DNA of 15,581 nucleotides from Cytophagales bacterium (lineage in GTDB: Bacteria; Bacteroidota; Bacteroidia; Cytophagales; 172606-1), in contig JALOMD010000093.1 in NCBI GenBank assembly GCA_025455595.1, positions 1-15,581 of the forward strand, in the 5' to 3' direction. Made by a program: the position numbers and the translations under genes. The notes under the pieces are model-generated. The model did not search any database. It was not told the origin of the DNA and saw only the letters and a program-made list of their open reading frames with translations. Shown one piece after another: positions 7,525 through 14,041 of the stretch (its first letter is position 1; each line of letters starts with the position of its first letter).

Positions 7525-9114
7525 TTACCAATTCGCCGCCATGCGTTCGGAGCATTTTTCGGAAAAAATTAACCAAAACGCCTTGGGTCGTTCTCTTTCT
7601 CTCCTGAATATTACACACGAAAGAAATGTAACCGCAAACTGGCCGGAAAGATGAAAAAAAGTATTGGAAGATTCCAAATCACTGGAACACTTTGTTGCCA
7701 AGTTTGCTGTGTTTGCGGCTATAGGCGAAGTACTCAACATGACAATCAGCAGCAGATTGGTGGCAATGCCCAACACAGCGACAACAGGCAACGCAGGCAC
7801 CCGGAAACTGCGTTCAAGGTTAGGTTCGCGTCTGCGCAACAGCCAAACGGCGGCGCAAACCATGGCGAAGGCGAACAAAGTGCCGAAGCTGGTCATTTCA
7901 TTAAGCACACCGATGGGTGTGAAGCAGGCCACGGTGGAAACCAAGGCTCCCACCAGCAGCGTGCTCTTCCAAGGCGTACGGAAAGTGGGATGTATTTGGC
8001 AGAAAAACTGTGGAATGAGGCCGTCCTTGGCCATGCCGAGGAAAATGCGCGTTTGGCCGAGCATCATCACCAACATCACCGAAATCAAGCCTACAGTGGC
8101 GGCGGTGGTGATGATGAATACCGCCCAAGTCTGACCCACTTTCTCAAAGGCATAAGCCACCGGTGCCTTCAGTGCATCGCCCACAATGTCCTTGTAATTA
8201 ATCATGCCCGTAAGCACTAATGAAACCAATATGTACAAAGCCGTACAGACCAGCAAAGACGAGATGATGGCGAACGGAATGTCTTTCTTGGGATTGATGG
8301 CCTCGCCCGCTTGGGTCGAGACGGCATCGAAGCCGATGTAGGCGAAGAATATGGCTGATGCACCACTGATGATGCCTCCCCAACCGTAAGCCGTGTGCGG
8401 GTTGCCGTCCTCTCCGGTCACCATCTCAGGGGCGGGAACAAAAGGCGTCCAATTGGCTTGATTCACATAAAACGCCCCCACTATGATGACGAACAGCACC
8501 GCTGACACCTTTAGAATGACGATGATGTTGTTGGCACTGGCCGCTTCCTTGATGCCTTTGACCAAAATCAAAGTCACCACCCACACAATAATGAAAGCGG
8601 GTAAGTTCATGGCAAAGCCGGGCTGTTCCAAACCATTGTCGGTGGCAAATTTTGCGGCGGAGAAGGGGTCGTTGCGGAGCCAAAACGGGATTTCTATGTG
8701 AAACAGTTTCAGGAGTTTGGCGAAATAGCCCGACCAACTCACGGCGACGGTCATGGCACCCATGGCGTACTCGAGTATGAGTCCCCAGCCGATGAGCCAC
8801 GCAAATATTTCCCCGACGGTACCGTAGGCATACGCATAGGCAGAACCTTCGACGGGAAGCATGGACGCGAATTCGGCGTAACACAGCGCGGCGAAAACGC
8901 AACCGATGCCTGCCACCACGAACGAAAGTGCCAAGGCCGGGCCGGCGTGGTAGTGGGCAGCCGTACCTGTAAGCACGAAGATACCGCCCCCGATGATGGC
9001 GCCGATTCCAATGGCCGTGAGACTCCATTTGCCCAAGACACGCTTCAGCTCGCTTTTCTTGATGTCAGCTTCATAGGCCTCCAAAGGCTTTTTACGCCAA
9101 ATGCTTGTATTCAT
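7525..9114 (-). CDS. APC-family amino acid permease with deleted and frameshifted C-terminus
   Basis: This is an inner-membrane amino acid permease of the APC superfamily, nearest to the cationic amino acid transporter-like group. From the ATG at 9114 the product is 529 residues (MNTSIWRKKPLEAYEADIKK...). An ATG at 9186 would add 24 unconserved residues and is not preferred. Family features are TM1 GIGAIIGGGIFVLTG at about 36-50, PVEGSAYAYAYGTVGEIFAW, FFAYIGFDAVSTQAGEAINP and LGQTRIFLGMAKDGLIPQFF. Conserved sequence ends at about residue 461 (NLLLIVMLS). The remaining 68 residues are Ser/Arg/Glu-rich and unlike the family. The normal tail, YFAYSRKHSKLGNKVFQ then stop, is found in another frame at 7732-7679. 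About 20 residues of the last helix are missing between the two, consistent with a deletion of 3n+1 bases. The gene is therefore probably damaged at its 3' end, or the lesion is an assembly error. It is a single gene with no obvious operon partner. Confidence 0.88.
   Translation of the reverse strand: MNTSIWRKKPLEAYEADIKKSELKRVLGKWSLTAIGIGAIIGGGIFVLTGTAAHYHAGPALALSFVVAGIGCVFAALCYAEFASMLPVEGSAYAYAYGTVGEIFAWLIGWGLILEYAMGAMTVAVSWSGYFAKLLKLFHIEIPFWLRNDPFSAAKFATDNGLEQPGFAMNLPAFIIVWVVTLILVKGIKEAASANNIIVILKVSAVLFVIIVGAFYVNQANWTPFVPAPEMVTGEDGNPHTAYGWGGIISGASAIFFAYIGFDAVSTQAGEAINPKKDIPFAIISSLLVCTALYILVSLVLTGMINYKDIVGDALKAPVAYAFEKVGQTWAVFIITTAATVGLISVMLVMMLGQTRIFLGMAKDGLIPQFFCQIHPTFRTPWKSTLLVGALVSTVACFTPIGVLNEMTSFGTLFAFAMVCAAVWLLRRREPNLERSFRVPALPVVAVLGIATNLLLIVMLSTSPIAANTANLATKCSSDLESSNTFFHLSGQFAVTFLSCVIFRRERERPKAFWLIFSEKCSERMAANW
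7543..7581. repeat. Expanded, degenerate copy of the dispersed palindrome
   Basis: Half-sites GCGTTCGGAGCA (7543-7554) and AACCAAAACGC (7571-7581) are separated by 16 mostly A/T bases. It lies in the read-through part of the permease frame, which supports the view that this stretch was originally non-coding. Confidence 0.45.
7679..7732 (-). pseudogene. Displaced C-terminal tail of the amino acid permease
   Basis: Read on the - strand from 7732, this gives YFAYSRKHSKLGNKVFQ and a TGA at 7681-7679. This is the typical last cytoplasmic stretch of this permease group, in which a final helix ending in IYF is followed by a YSRKHSKL-like tail. It directly abuts the sequence coding for MLS but in a different frame, so the codons of the final helix were lost together with the frame. 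Confidence 0.8.
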
Positions 9115-9280
9115 AAATTTCAAATGAGGGTTTGATAAGTGGATTGAGACTGATAAACGGCTATTCGGCTGCACACCGATCACCAAGAAAAGGAAGGAGG
9201 AAGGGCACTTTTGCCAGTGGCAGCGGGGTTGATGTAGAAAGAACCATAAGTGTGAATGTTGGGTAGGTTGATAGAAGTAC

Positions 9281-9320
9281 GAGTTATGGGTTAAAAGTTA
9301 CAGGTTCCAAGTCTCAGGTT
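9281..9320. repeat. Short-period near-tandem tract next to R4
   Basis: Repeated imperfect units GAGTTATGG, GTTAAAA, GTTACAG, GTTCCAA, GTCTCAG and GTT, with a period of about 7-8 bases, run directly into R4. Such tracts are low-complexity intergenic DNA of unknown function. Confidence 0.55.
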
Positions 9321-9321
9321 G

Positions 9322-9350
9322 GCGTTTTGGGCAATTTTCGCTCAAAACGC
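9322..9350. repeat. 29-bp dispersed palindrome, copy R4
   Basis: Left half GCGTTTTGGGCAA, spacer TTT, right half TCGCTCAAAACGC. Flanking GG and CC extend the stem by one pair on each side. Confidence 0.9.
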
Positions 9351-9428
9351 CGACAATTGGGTTCGCATTGGTCTGGCTGTAAGGCGACCAATTTGCTGAA
9401 AGATTTTGAAGTAAACCAAGCGAAGCAA

Positions 9429-9448
9429 ACATTTTTTATAAAAAATGT
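9429..9448. repeat. 20-bp perfect AT-rich palindrome
   Basis: ACATTTTTTATAAAAAATGT is its own reverse complement. It could be a protein-binding site or simply AT-rich spacer; no gene start is close. Confidence 0.5.
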
Positions 9449-9503
9449 CCTTGGCCGTAGCCTCGCGCGACGAAAAACACCGTTTTAAGCAGCACAAGGC
9501 CTT

Positions 9504-9532
9504 GCGTTTCAGGCGTTTTTCGCCGAAAACGC
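9504..9532. repeat. 29-bp dispersed palindrome, copy R5, diverged
   Basis: GCGTTTCAGGCG, spacer TTTTT, CGCCGAAAACGC. It begins one base after the GH95-like stop codon on the - strand and has a shortened loop with a GGCG/CGCC inner stem, so it may act as that gene's 3' hairpin. Confidence 0.75.
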
Positions 9533-9533
9533 T

Positions 9534-11903
9534 TTACTCAGCCCGTGTAAGGACAATTTCCTCGCCGGGCGTGCAGTCTTTCTCGAACATGCCGCCCGTT
9601 GCAGGCTGCGTGCCGACGCGGTATTTCTCACCAAGATTATGGGCCAGTCGCAACTTGCCACCCCGCAGGCTTTTCACACGTACCTCGGCCACCCGGCCGT
9701 CAACGGCTTTTGCGCTGACTGTAAACGCACCTTCGGCGCGAATGTTGCGAAAGCTCACGTTTTTCCATTGATAATGCAAGTTGGGCAGCACGTGAATCGC
9801 GTCGCGGCGTTGCTGCACCAGCAGTTCCAACACCGCCGACAGCGCACCGAAGCCCGCGTCAAGCTGCATGATTTCGCCGTTGGGCGTGTTGGGCGGCAGT
9901 TTGTCCCAAATCGGTTGCCCGAAGACACTAATGCCGAACTTGTTCGCGTTGTGCGACGTGCCGCGACCTTCGTTTACGAAGTTGGCGTGCCACCAGTGCA
10001 GCAGGCTTACGGCAGTCTCGGTGTTGTTCATGCGGTTGTGCAGCACCGAGGCCCACGGCACGCACCAGCCCGACCACATGCCGGTGCCCCGGTTCACCCA
10101 GCGGTTGATGCTCGCCTGCACAATTTCCTTGTGCTGCGGGTCGGCGGGGTCAATGGTGGCGAACGGATAAATGCTGCCAAGGTGTGAGTGATGCCGGTGG
10201 CTCTCGATCAAATCTTGGCCTTCCCAAAGAGCGATGCGTTTGCTGCGCAAGCCGGGCCATTCGTCTATCCAGGAGCCTTCAAACGTGGCATAGGGCGGCA
10301 AGCGGCGCGACACGTCGGCCCAGCGGGGGTCGGCGGGCTTGCCCAGCAACTGGGCGGCAACGGGCAGCACCTCGGCGACTTTGTGCAAAGCCGCCAGTTG
10401 GAACGACGCATCGCGACCCCAAGCCGTCATCTGGTCGCCGCGAAACTCCGGGCTAACCGATACCGGCAGGCTGAACCGGCGGCCCCCCTGGCCGTCGTCT
10501 GTTTCCTCCAACATGGCCCAGTAGCCTTCAAACGCCCCCACCAGTAGCGGCCAAGCAGTTTCGCGCAAAATGGCTTCGCCCATGCCGTAGCGGTAGTGCT
10601 GCCAAGCCAAGTAGGCCATCCATGCGGTGCAGGCGTGGTCAATGGTGCCCGTCCAGAAAGTGCCCACCACGCGGCAACGGTCGTCCACGGCGTGGGGCAG
10701 CATCAATGCACCGGGCCTGCCGAAGAACTTTTCGCCGTTGGTCTGGAGTTGCGGCAGCCAGCTTTTCATCATGGCCCACATCGGCTCCAGGTGCGACAGC
10801 CGGTTGGTTGCCAGCACCGGCGTATAAATCATCTGCACATTGATGTTAAAATGGTAGTCGTTGCTCCACGGGGGCAGTTGGTAGTCTTCCATGAACGGCC
10901 CTTGCAGGGTGGCGGCCACACCTTGCGGCGGGTGCGTGCAGGCTTGCTTGTACAGGCCGTAGTCCGTAATTTCCTGCAAAACCGGGTCGGGCAGGGTGAT
11001 TTGCGGCACATCGGCCCAGTAGGCGGCCCACCATTGTTTCTTTTGCTTGTCGAGTTCCGGGAAATTGGCTTTTGGGAGTGCAGTCTGTAAGGCAAGCGTT
11101 CCGCCTTCGCCGAGGTGCGAGCCGATCAGGATGCGGTTGCGACCACGGGTGGCCTTGTCGAGCAGATAGGCAATGGTCAGCGGCTCGTCGGCGGGCAGGG
11201 TTTGGGTGAAGTCTTCGTAAACAATAGCATTCAGGTAGTCAAACGCTTTTTTGGACGTTTTGGGGGCCGCCACGCCGGTGCTTTGCAACGCCGGCTGCAC
11301 TTTCGGGCTTTCGTAGGACGGAATCAGTTTCGCACTCACTTTGCCGATGGCATCCGGCGGCACTTCCACCCAAGCCAGTTCTGCCGTAGGGCTTTGGCCG
11401 ATGGTCAGCGTTTTTTCGAGGTTCGATTTGTCTTTGGCAATGACGCGGATGTCGGCGGTGGCAAGCAGCAGCTCGGCACGCACCAGCCGCCAGCCTTCAG
11501 GCAGGGTGATTTCCAGCCGCCCGCCGCCGATTTGTCGCGGTTCCTTGGGCTGGTCTTCGGATTTTTTCGGCACCTCGAACACCTTGCGCAGCCCCGCTTC
11601 GTCCTTGGCTTCGAGCAGGCGTTTCACTTCTTGGTACGTGGTGCGGGCCGAAAACTCGTTTCCGCCCCGGTGATCCCAAAAACCGGCGCGGCCAATGGTA
11701 ATGTTGAGTTGGTTATCTTTGCCCCAGACCATCAGCCCTTGCGTGCCGTTGCCAAGCAAAACGCCCGTGTGCGGCCGGTTCAGCGGAAACTGCCAAACCA
11801 GCATTTTGCCCGTCGGCTTTGGCTTGGCGGCAGGCTGTGCAAATACCTGTACGGAAACCAGTAGCCCAATAAACGCAAATTTGGAGAGTAGGTCTTGGGT
11901 CAT
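9534..11903 (-). CDS. Secreted GH95-like glycoside hydrolase
   Basis: The product has 789 residues. Residues 1-23 (MTQDLLSKFAFIGLLVSVQV then FAQ) are a signal peptide, so it acts in the periplasm or outside. An N-terminal beta-rich domain starts with the GH95-type turn GVLLGNGTQGLMVWG at 47-61. The catalytic (alpha/alpha)6 domain spans about 300-700, with HFNIN at 351-355 (Asn353 and Asn355 aligning with the Asn pair of fucosidase AfcA), SVSPE with Glu486 in the expected general-acid position, HRHHSHLGSIYP at 569-580, and QLDAGFG with Asp682. The C-terminal beta domain includes IHVLPNL and VRVKSLRGGKLRL. GH95 covers alpha-1,2-L-fucosidases and L-galactosidases; the substrate here is not established, and the sequence is a diverged branch. 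No SusC/SusD pair or other carbohydrate gene is adjacent, so it is not in an obvious polysaccharide locus. Confidence 0.88.
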   Translation of the reverse strand: MTQDLLSKFAFIGLLVSVQVFAQPAAKPKPTGKMLVWQFPLNRPHTGVLLGNGTQGLMVWGKDNQLNITIGRAGFWDHRGGNEFSARTTYQEVKRLLEAKDEAGLRKVFEVPKKSEDQPKEPRQIGGGRLEITLPEGWRLVRAELLLATADIRVIAKDKSNLEKTLTIGQSPTAELAWVEVPPDAIGKVSAKLIPSYESPKVQPALQSTGVAAPKTSKKAFDYLNAIVYEDFTQTLPADEPLTIAYLLDKATRGRNRILIGSHLGEGGTLALQTALPKANFPELDKQKKQWWAAYWADVPQITLPDPVLQEITDYGLYKQACTHPPQGVAATLQGPFMEDYQLPPWSNDYHFNINVQMIYTPVLATNRLSHLEPMWAMMKSWLPQLQTNGEKFFGRPGALMLPHAVDDRCRVVGTFWTGTIDHACTAWMAYLAWQHYRYGMGEAILRETAWPLLVGAFEGYWAMLEETDDGQGGRRFSLPVSVSPEFRGDQMTAWGRDASFQLAALHKVAEVLPVAAQLLGKPADPRWADVSRRLPPYATFEGSWIDEWPGLRSKRIALWEGQDLIESHRHHSHLGSIYPFATIDPADPQHKEIVQASINRWVNRGTGMWSGWCVPWASVLHNRMNNTETAVSLLHWWHANFVNEGRGTSHNANKFGISVFGQPIWDKLPPNTPNGEIMQLDAGFGALSAVLELLVQQRRDAIHVLPNLHYQWKNVSFRNIRAEGAFTVSAKAVDGRVAEVRVKSLRGGKLRLAHNLGEKYRVGTQPATGGMFEKDCTPGEEIVLTRAE

Positions 11904-11914
11904 AAGTCTTGGGT
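11891..11914. repeat. Direct repeat across the GH95-like start codon
   Basis: GTCTTGGGT occurs twice, separated by CATAA, and the start codon (complement of CAT at 11901-11903) lies between the copies. It may affect translation initiation of the leftward gene, or be another near-tandem tract. Confidence 0.5.
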
Positions 11915-11922
11915 TTGGGCGG

Positions 11923-11970
11923 TTTTGTCTTGGATCACGGATGAAACGGATGACGCGGATTTCACGGATA
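11923..11970. repeat. Left arm of an ATCCGT-type inverted repeat
   Basis: TTTTGTCTTG then an ATCACGGATGAAACGGAT core matches the reverse complement of 12292-12330, except for one base and a 9-base duplication (GACGCGGAT). The unit ATCCGTnnn repeats with a 9-base period. Confidence 0.8.
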
Positions 11971-12098
11971 GGTTTCTGATAAATGCTTGTCCATAAATAG
12001 TTTCATCTATTTTTTGCTTGAAACGCCCCTGCTGTAAAATACTGAAAGTCAACGCATTAAAACTTTTCACCAAACATCAACCACTAATGACCGAATGC

Positions 12099-12249
12099 AT
12101 TGGTTAGTTAAGTTATATGCACAAGGTTGCCAGTTTGTAGTCCCGACGTGTCGGGATGCCATGCTTGCATGGCTTGGTTGCGGCAAAAGTCGCTTCGCGA
12201 CTACTCCTACCACTCACACCCTTTTTTGGATATAACTTGACCAACCAAT
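12099..12249. mobile_element. 151-bp MITE-like element with terminal inverted repeats
   Basis: ATTGGTTAGTTAAGTTATAT (12099-12118) and the reverse complement of 12230-12249 agree in 18 of 20 bases. Between them is a set of hairpins: TCCCGAC/GTCGGGA (12141-12156), GCCATG/CATGGC (12158-12173) and AGTCGC/GCGACT (12188-12202), all enclosed by GTAGTC (12137) and GACTAC (12204). No coding frame is inside, so any movement would need enzymes encoded elsewhere. No target duplication is obvious at the ends. Confidence 0.55.
12137..12204. repeat. Head-to-head pair of GTAG-led hairpins, REP-like
   Basis: On the + strand GTAG is followed by the stem TCCCGACGTGTCGGGA. On the - strand GTAG is followed by TCGCGAAGCGACT. 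A GTAG tetranucleotide before a small hairpin is the signature of REP sequences moved by REP-associated tyrosine (RAYT) transposases, and the inverted pairing resembles a BIME. No RAYT gene is in the window. Confidence 0.55.
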
Positions 12250-12291
12250 TCAATCAGGTGCTTAAACACTCGCGTTCACTCAAAAGCTCCA

Positions 12292-12330
12292 TATCCGTGA
12301 AATCCGTTTCATCCGTGATTCAAGACAAAA
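12292..12330. repeat. Right arm of the ATCCGT-type inverted repeat
   Basis: Units ATCCGTGAA, ATCCGTTTC and ATCCGTGAT, then TCAAGACAAAA. It runs directly into palindrome R6. Its partner lies about 320 bases to the left at 11923-11970. Confidence 0.8.
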
Positions 12331-12359
12331 GTGTTTTGGGCAAAAATTGCTCAAATTGA
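12331..12359. repeat. 29-bp dispersed palindrome, copy R6, right end decayed
   Basis: Left half GTGTTTTGGGCAA, spacer AAA, right half TTGCTCAAATTGA. The inner 9 or so pairs are intact and the outer right end has diverged. Confidence 0.75.
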
Positions 12360-12470
12360 AAATCCCGCAACAGAGGGAACGTCCAATGAGCAATTCGCAA
12401 TCAACAATCAGCCATTGCCCCACCAATTTATGCAAGAATTTCCACCGAAAACAACAACCTATTTTCACCC

Positions 12471-13250
12471 ATGAGAAAAACAAACCGGTTGCCGTTGGCC
12501 ATTGGCCTGTTGGCGGCGTTTTGGGCTTGCCGTTCGCCGCAAAACAACGCCGAGCAACAAGCCGCTGACACAGTGGCGACAGAGGTCGTTGCCGCCGCCC
12601 CTCAACGGGAAACGGCCAACGAGCTGCCGCCTGACACGGCCGAAAAAGCTGAAAAAGTTGCCAAAACACCGTTGTCTGCCGCTCCAAACCTGAAACAGAT
12701 GCCCGACAGCGGATTCGTGGAATTGGTGACGCTGGATTCGACGCTGGTACTGGACATGCGGTATGCCACGCCGAACAACTTCCTGAAGGAGAAGGTATAT
12801 GAATGCGACAAATGCCTGCTGCGGAAGGATGCGGCCTTGGCGTTGGTGCGGGCCAACCAAGCGTTGCGCAAGCAAGGCTACCGGCTCCGGCTGTTCGACT
12901 GCTACCGGCCGCTGGACGTGCAGAAAAAGATGTGGAAAATCATGCCGAACCCGAGCTTTGTAGGCAATCCGTACGGCAACGGCTCGATGCACAACAAAGG
13001 CGCGGCCGTGGACTTGACCCTTGCCGACAGCACGGGCCGCGAACTGGACTTGGGCACGCCGTTCGACTTTTTCGGGCGGGAGGCATACCACGCCTACACC
13101 AACCTGCCGCCCGATGTGCTGGCCCGCCGCCGCCTGCTGAAACAAACCATGACGGCCGCCGGTTTCAGCCCCATCACTTCGGAGTGGTGGCACTATTCGT
13201 ACAGTCGCAAAAACTACCCCGTCACCAACTTCAAGCCGGAGTGCGAATAG
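12471..13250 (+). CDS. D-alanyl-D-alanine dipeptidase (M15, VanX/DdpX family), exported
   Basis: The product has 259 residues. Enzymes of this family are zinc dipeptidases that split D-Ala-D-Ala, in cell-wall recycling or, for VanX, vancomycin resistance. Residues 1-20 are an export signal ending FWAC; Cys20 could be a lipid anchor, though FWAC is a poor lipobox. A low-complexity Ala/Glu/Thr linker fills about 21-75. The catalytic domain runs from about 80 to 259. It has CYRPLDVQKKMW with Arg146, the zinc motif SMHNKGAAVDLTL with His174 and Asp181, and EWWHY with catalytic Glu238 and zinc ligand His241. All expected catalytic residues are present. No vanH, vanA or vanRS genes are nearby and the protein is exported, so peptidoglycan turnover or nutrient D-Ala release is more likely than glycopeptide resistance. 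It converges with the PH-like gene across palindrome R7. Confidence 0.92.
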   Translation: MRKTNRLPLAIGLLAAFWACRSPQNNAEQQAADTVATEVVAAAPQRETANELPPDTAEKAEKVAKTPLSAAPNLKQMPDSGFVELVTLDSTLVLDMRYATPNNFLKEKVYECDKCLLRKDAALALVRANQALRKQGYRLRLFDCYRPLDVQKKMWKIMPNPSFVGNPYGNGSMHNKGAAVDLTLADSTGRELDLGTPFDFFGREAYHAYTNLPPDVLARRRLLKQTMTAAGFSPITSEWWHYSYSRKNYPVTNFKPECE

Positions 13251-13255
13251 TTTTT

Positions 13256-13340
13256 CGATGCTTCGTACTTCGATGCTTCGTTGCGTTTTAAGCATTTATT
13301 GCCTAAAACGCTTCACGAAGCATCGAAGTACGAAGCATCG
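13256..13340. terminator. 25-bp inverted repeat enclosing palindrome R7, between convergent genes
   Basis: The arm at 13256-13280 (built from GATGCTTCG units) is perfectly reverse-complementary to 13316-13340, and the loop consists almost entirely of R7. The hairpin begins 5 bases past the dipeptidase stop and ends 8 bases before the PH-like stop, so it is well placed as a bidirectional terminator, although it lacks a U-tract. Confidence 0.7.
13283..13311. repeat. 29-bp dispersed palindrome, copy R7
   Basis: Left half GCGTTTTAAGCAT, spacer TTA, right half TTGCCTAAAACGC, nested inside the inverted repeat 13256-13340. Confidence 0.9.
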
Positions 13341-13348
13341 CGAGTACG

Positions 13349-13624
13349 TTATACTCGCTCCAAAATCAAATCCCTGATGCGGCGGGCATCGCCTTTGGTG
13401 AAGCCTTTGATGACGATTTCGGGACGGGCACGCGGCAGGATGCGGATAGTGGCGAAAAAGATGCCCCGGTCAATCTCCACGCCCGAAATGTCGGAGTAAA
13501 AGACGAAACTGTCAGAGCCGCCGAGGATTTTCTTGGTACGAAACGACACGCCTTTTTCGTTGAACACCACTTGGTCGGGCGTGAGCAAATCGGTGAGGCG
13601 GCTGGCGGTGAATACTTCGTTCAT
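13349..13624 (-). CDS. Small PH-like domain protein
   Basis: The product has 91 residues starting MNEVFTASRLTDLLTPDQVV. It has no signal peptide or membrane helix and should be cytosolic. The pattern of alternating beta strands (VVFNEKGVSFRTKKILGG, DSFVFYSDISGVEIDRGIFF and ATIRILPRARPEIVIKGFTK) followed by a C-terminal helix (GDARRIRDLILERV) resembles the bacterial PH-like fold, in which a seven-strand barrel is capped by one helix. The run FYSDISGVEI...GIFFATIRI is typical of these small proteins. Function is unknown; the family as a whole is poorly characterised. The gene faces the dipeptidase gene, and its upstream side holds a near-tandem tract and palindrome R8. The ATG at 13624 is the only sensible start. 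Confidence 0.82.
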   Translation of the reverse strand: MNEVFTASRLTDLLTPDQVVFNEKGVSFRTKKILGGSDSFVFYSDISGVEIDRGIFFATIRILPRARPEIVIKGFTKGDARRIRDLILERV

Positions 13625-13627
13625 ATC

Positions 13628-13660
13628 AGTCGTTAGTCGTCAGTGGTTAGTCGTTAGTGT
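13628..13660. repeat. Near-tandem tract upstream of the PH-like gene
   Basis: Units of GTTAGTCGT and CAGTGGTTAG recur with a 7-14 base period between the PH-like start codon and R8. Confidence 0.6.
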
Positions 13661-13671
13661 TTGTTCATAGG

Positions 13672-13700
13672 GCGTTTTGGGCAAAATTTGCTTAAAACGG
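13672..13700. repeat. 29-bp dispersed palindrome, copy R8
   Basis: Left half GCGTTTTGGGCAA, spacer AAT, right half TTGCTTAAAACGG. Both internal non-Watson-Crick positions are G-U on the + strand. Confidence 0.9.
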
Positions 13701-13717
13701 CTTTTTGTCTGAACCTT

Positions 13718-13795
13718 GATTCTCAAATGATTCAAGGATTACCATGATTGAGAAGCAAATAATCATGCTCATCATAAAATCATTGTAAAATCGCA
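13718..13795. repeat. GATT-period near-tandem tract, arms partly inverted
   Basis: Units such as GATTCTCAAAT, GATTCAAG, GATTACCAT and GATTGAG are followed by the opposite polarity (AATCATGCTC, ATCATAAA, ATCATTGTAAAATC). The two halves are thus roughly inverted relative to each other around 13755. Confidence 0.5.
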
Positions 13796-13824
13796 ATTCG
13801 GGCAAGGCGTTTCGGGCAAACCCG

Positions 13825-13944
13825 CCTGCCGGACGGGCAGGAATCGAAGATGTCGCCGTTTGCCTGCCACGCACTTGGCGTGGGCGGTACTGGCAAATCC
13901 CGCAACTGCCTGTGCCGACCACGCCGGGTCGTGGCAGGCCTGCC
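13825..13944. repeat. Cluster of GC-rich hairpins
   Basis: Successive stems are CCTGCC/GGCAGG (13825-13841), CCACGC/GCGTGG (13867-13883) and CCACG/CGTGG (13919-13934), followed by the perfect palindrome GGCAGGCCTGCC (13933-13944). The CCTGCC/GGCAGG theme recurs, as in dispersed structured repeats. Confidence 0.6.
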
Positions 13945-14041
13945 GGGATTGCGAACAGCAAACGGTAAACGCCTTTCGGCGGGTTTTGCAAATGTACCGC
14001 TTTGAACGAAAGCACAAACGAAAACCCGTTTTGTTCACAAG

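Larger units (their letters stand above)
9115..9533. other. Intergenic stretch with repeats, no gene
   Basis: This 419-base gap holds no credible coding frame. From left to right it has about 160 bases of unremarkable leader upstream of the permease, a near-tandem tract at 9281-9320, palindrome R4, a 20-bp AT palindrome at 9429-9448, a half-site CGTTTTAAGCA at 9481-9491, and palindrome R5 touching the GH95-like stop. Confidence 0.7.
11904..12470. other. Divergent intergenic region packed with inverted repeats
   Basis: This 567-base region separates the leftward GH95-like gene and the rightward dipeptidase gene, so it should hold both promoters, but no clear promoter is visible. It holds two nested inverted repeats (11923-12330 and 12099-12249), a GTAG-led hairpin pair, palindrome R6, a half-site TTTTTGCTTGAAACGC at 12011-12026, and a near-tandem tract CAATGAGCAATTCGCAATC-like at 12383-12417. 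Confidence 0.7.

Noticed and set aside
9115..9186. Upstream start for the permease at 9186
   Set aside because: The 24 added residues are not conserved-looking, while MNTSIWRKKP at 9114 matches the usual start of these permeases.
11115..11864. 249-residue rightward open frame opposite the GH95-like gene
   Set aside because: Its Phe/Gln/Gly/Arg-rich composition mirrors the real gene on the other strand, with no signal or domain.
12516..12526. Half-site-like GCGTTTTGGGC inside the dipeptidase gene
   Set aside because: It encodes part of the export signal (AAFWAC) and has no partner half-site in the right position.
12471..13250. Glycopeptide resistance (vanX) locus
   Set aside because: The protein carries an export signal and there are no vanH, ligase or vanRS genes; a housekeeping or scavenging dipeptidase is more likely.
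12465..13295. 276-residue leftward open frame opposite the dipeptidase gene
   Set aside because: It is antisense to a zinc dipeptidase with all catalytic residues and has Val/Gln/Arg-rich composition without domains.
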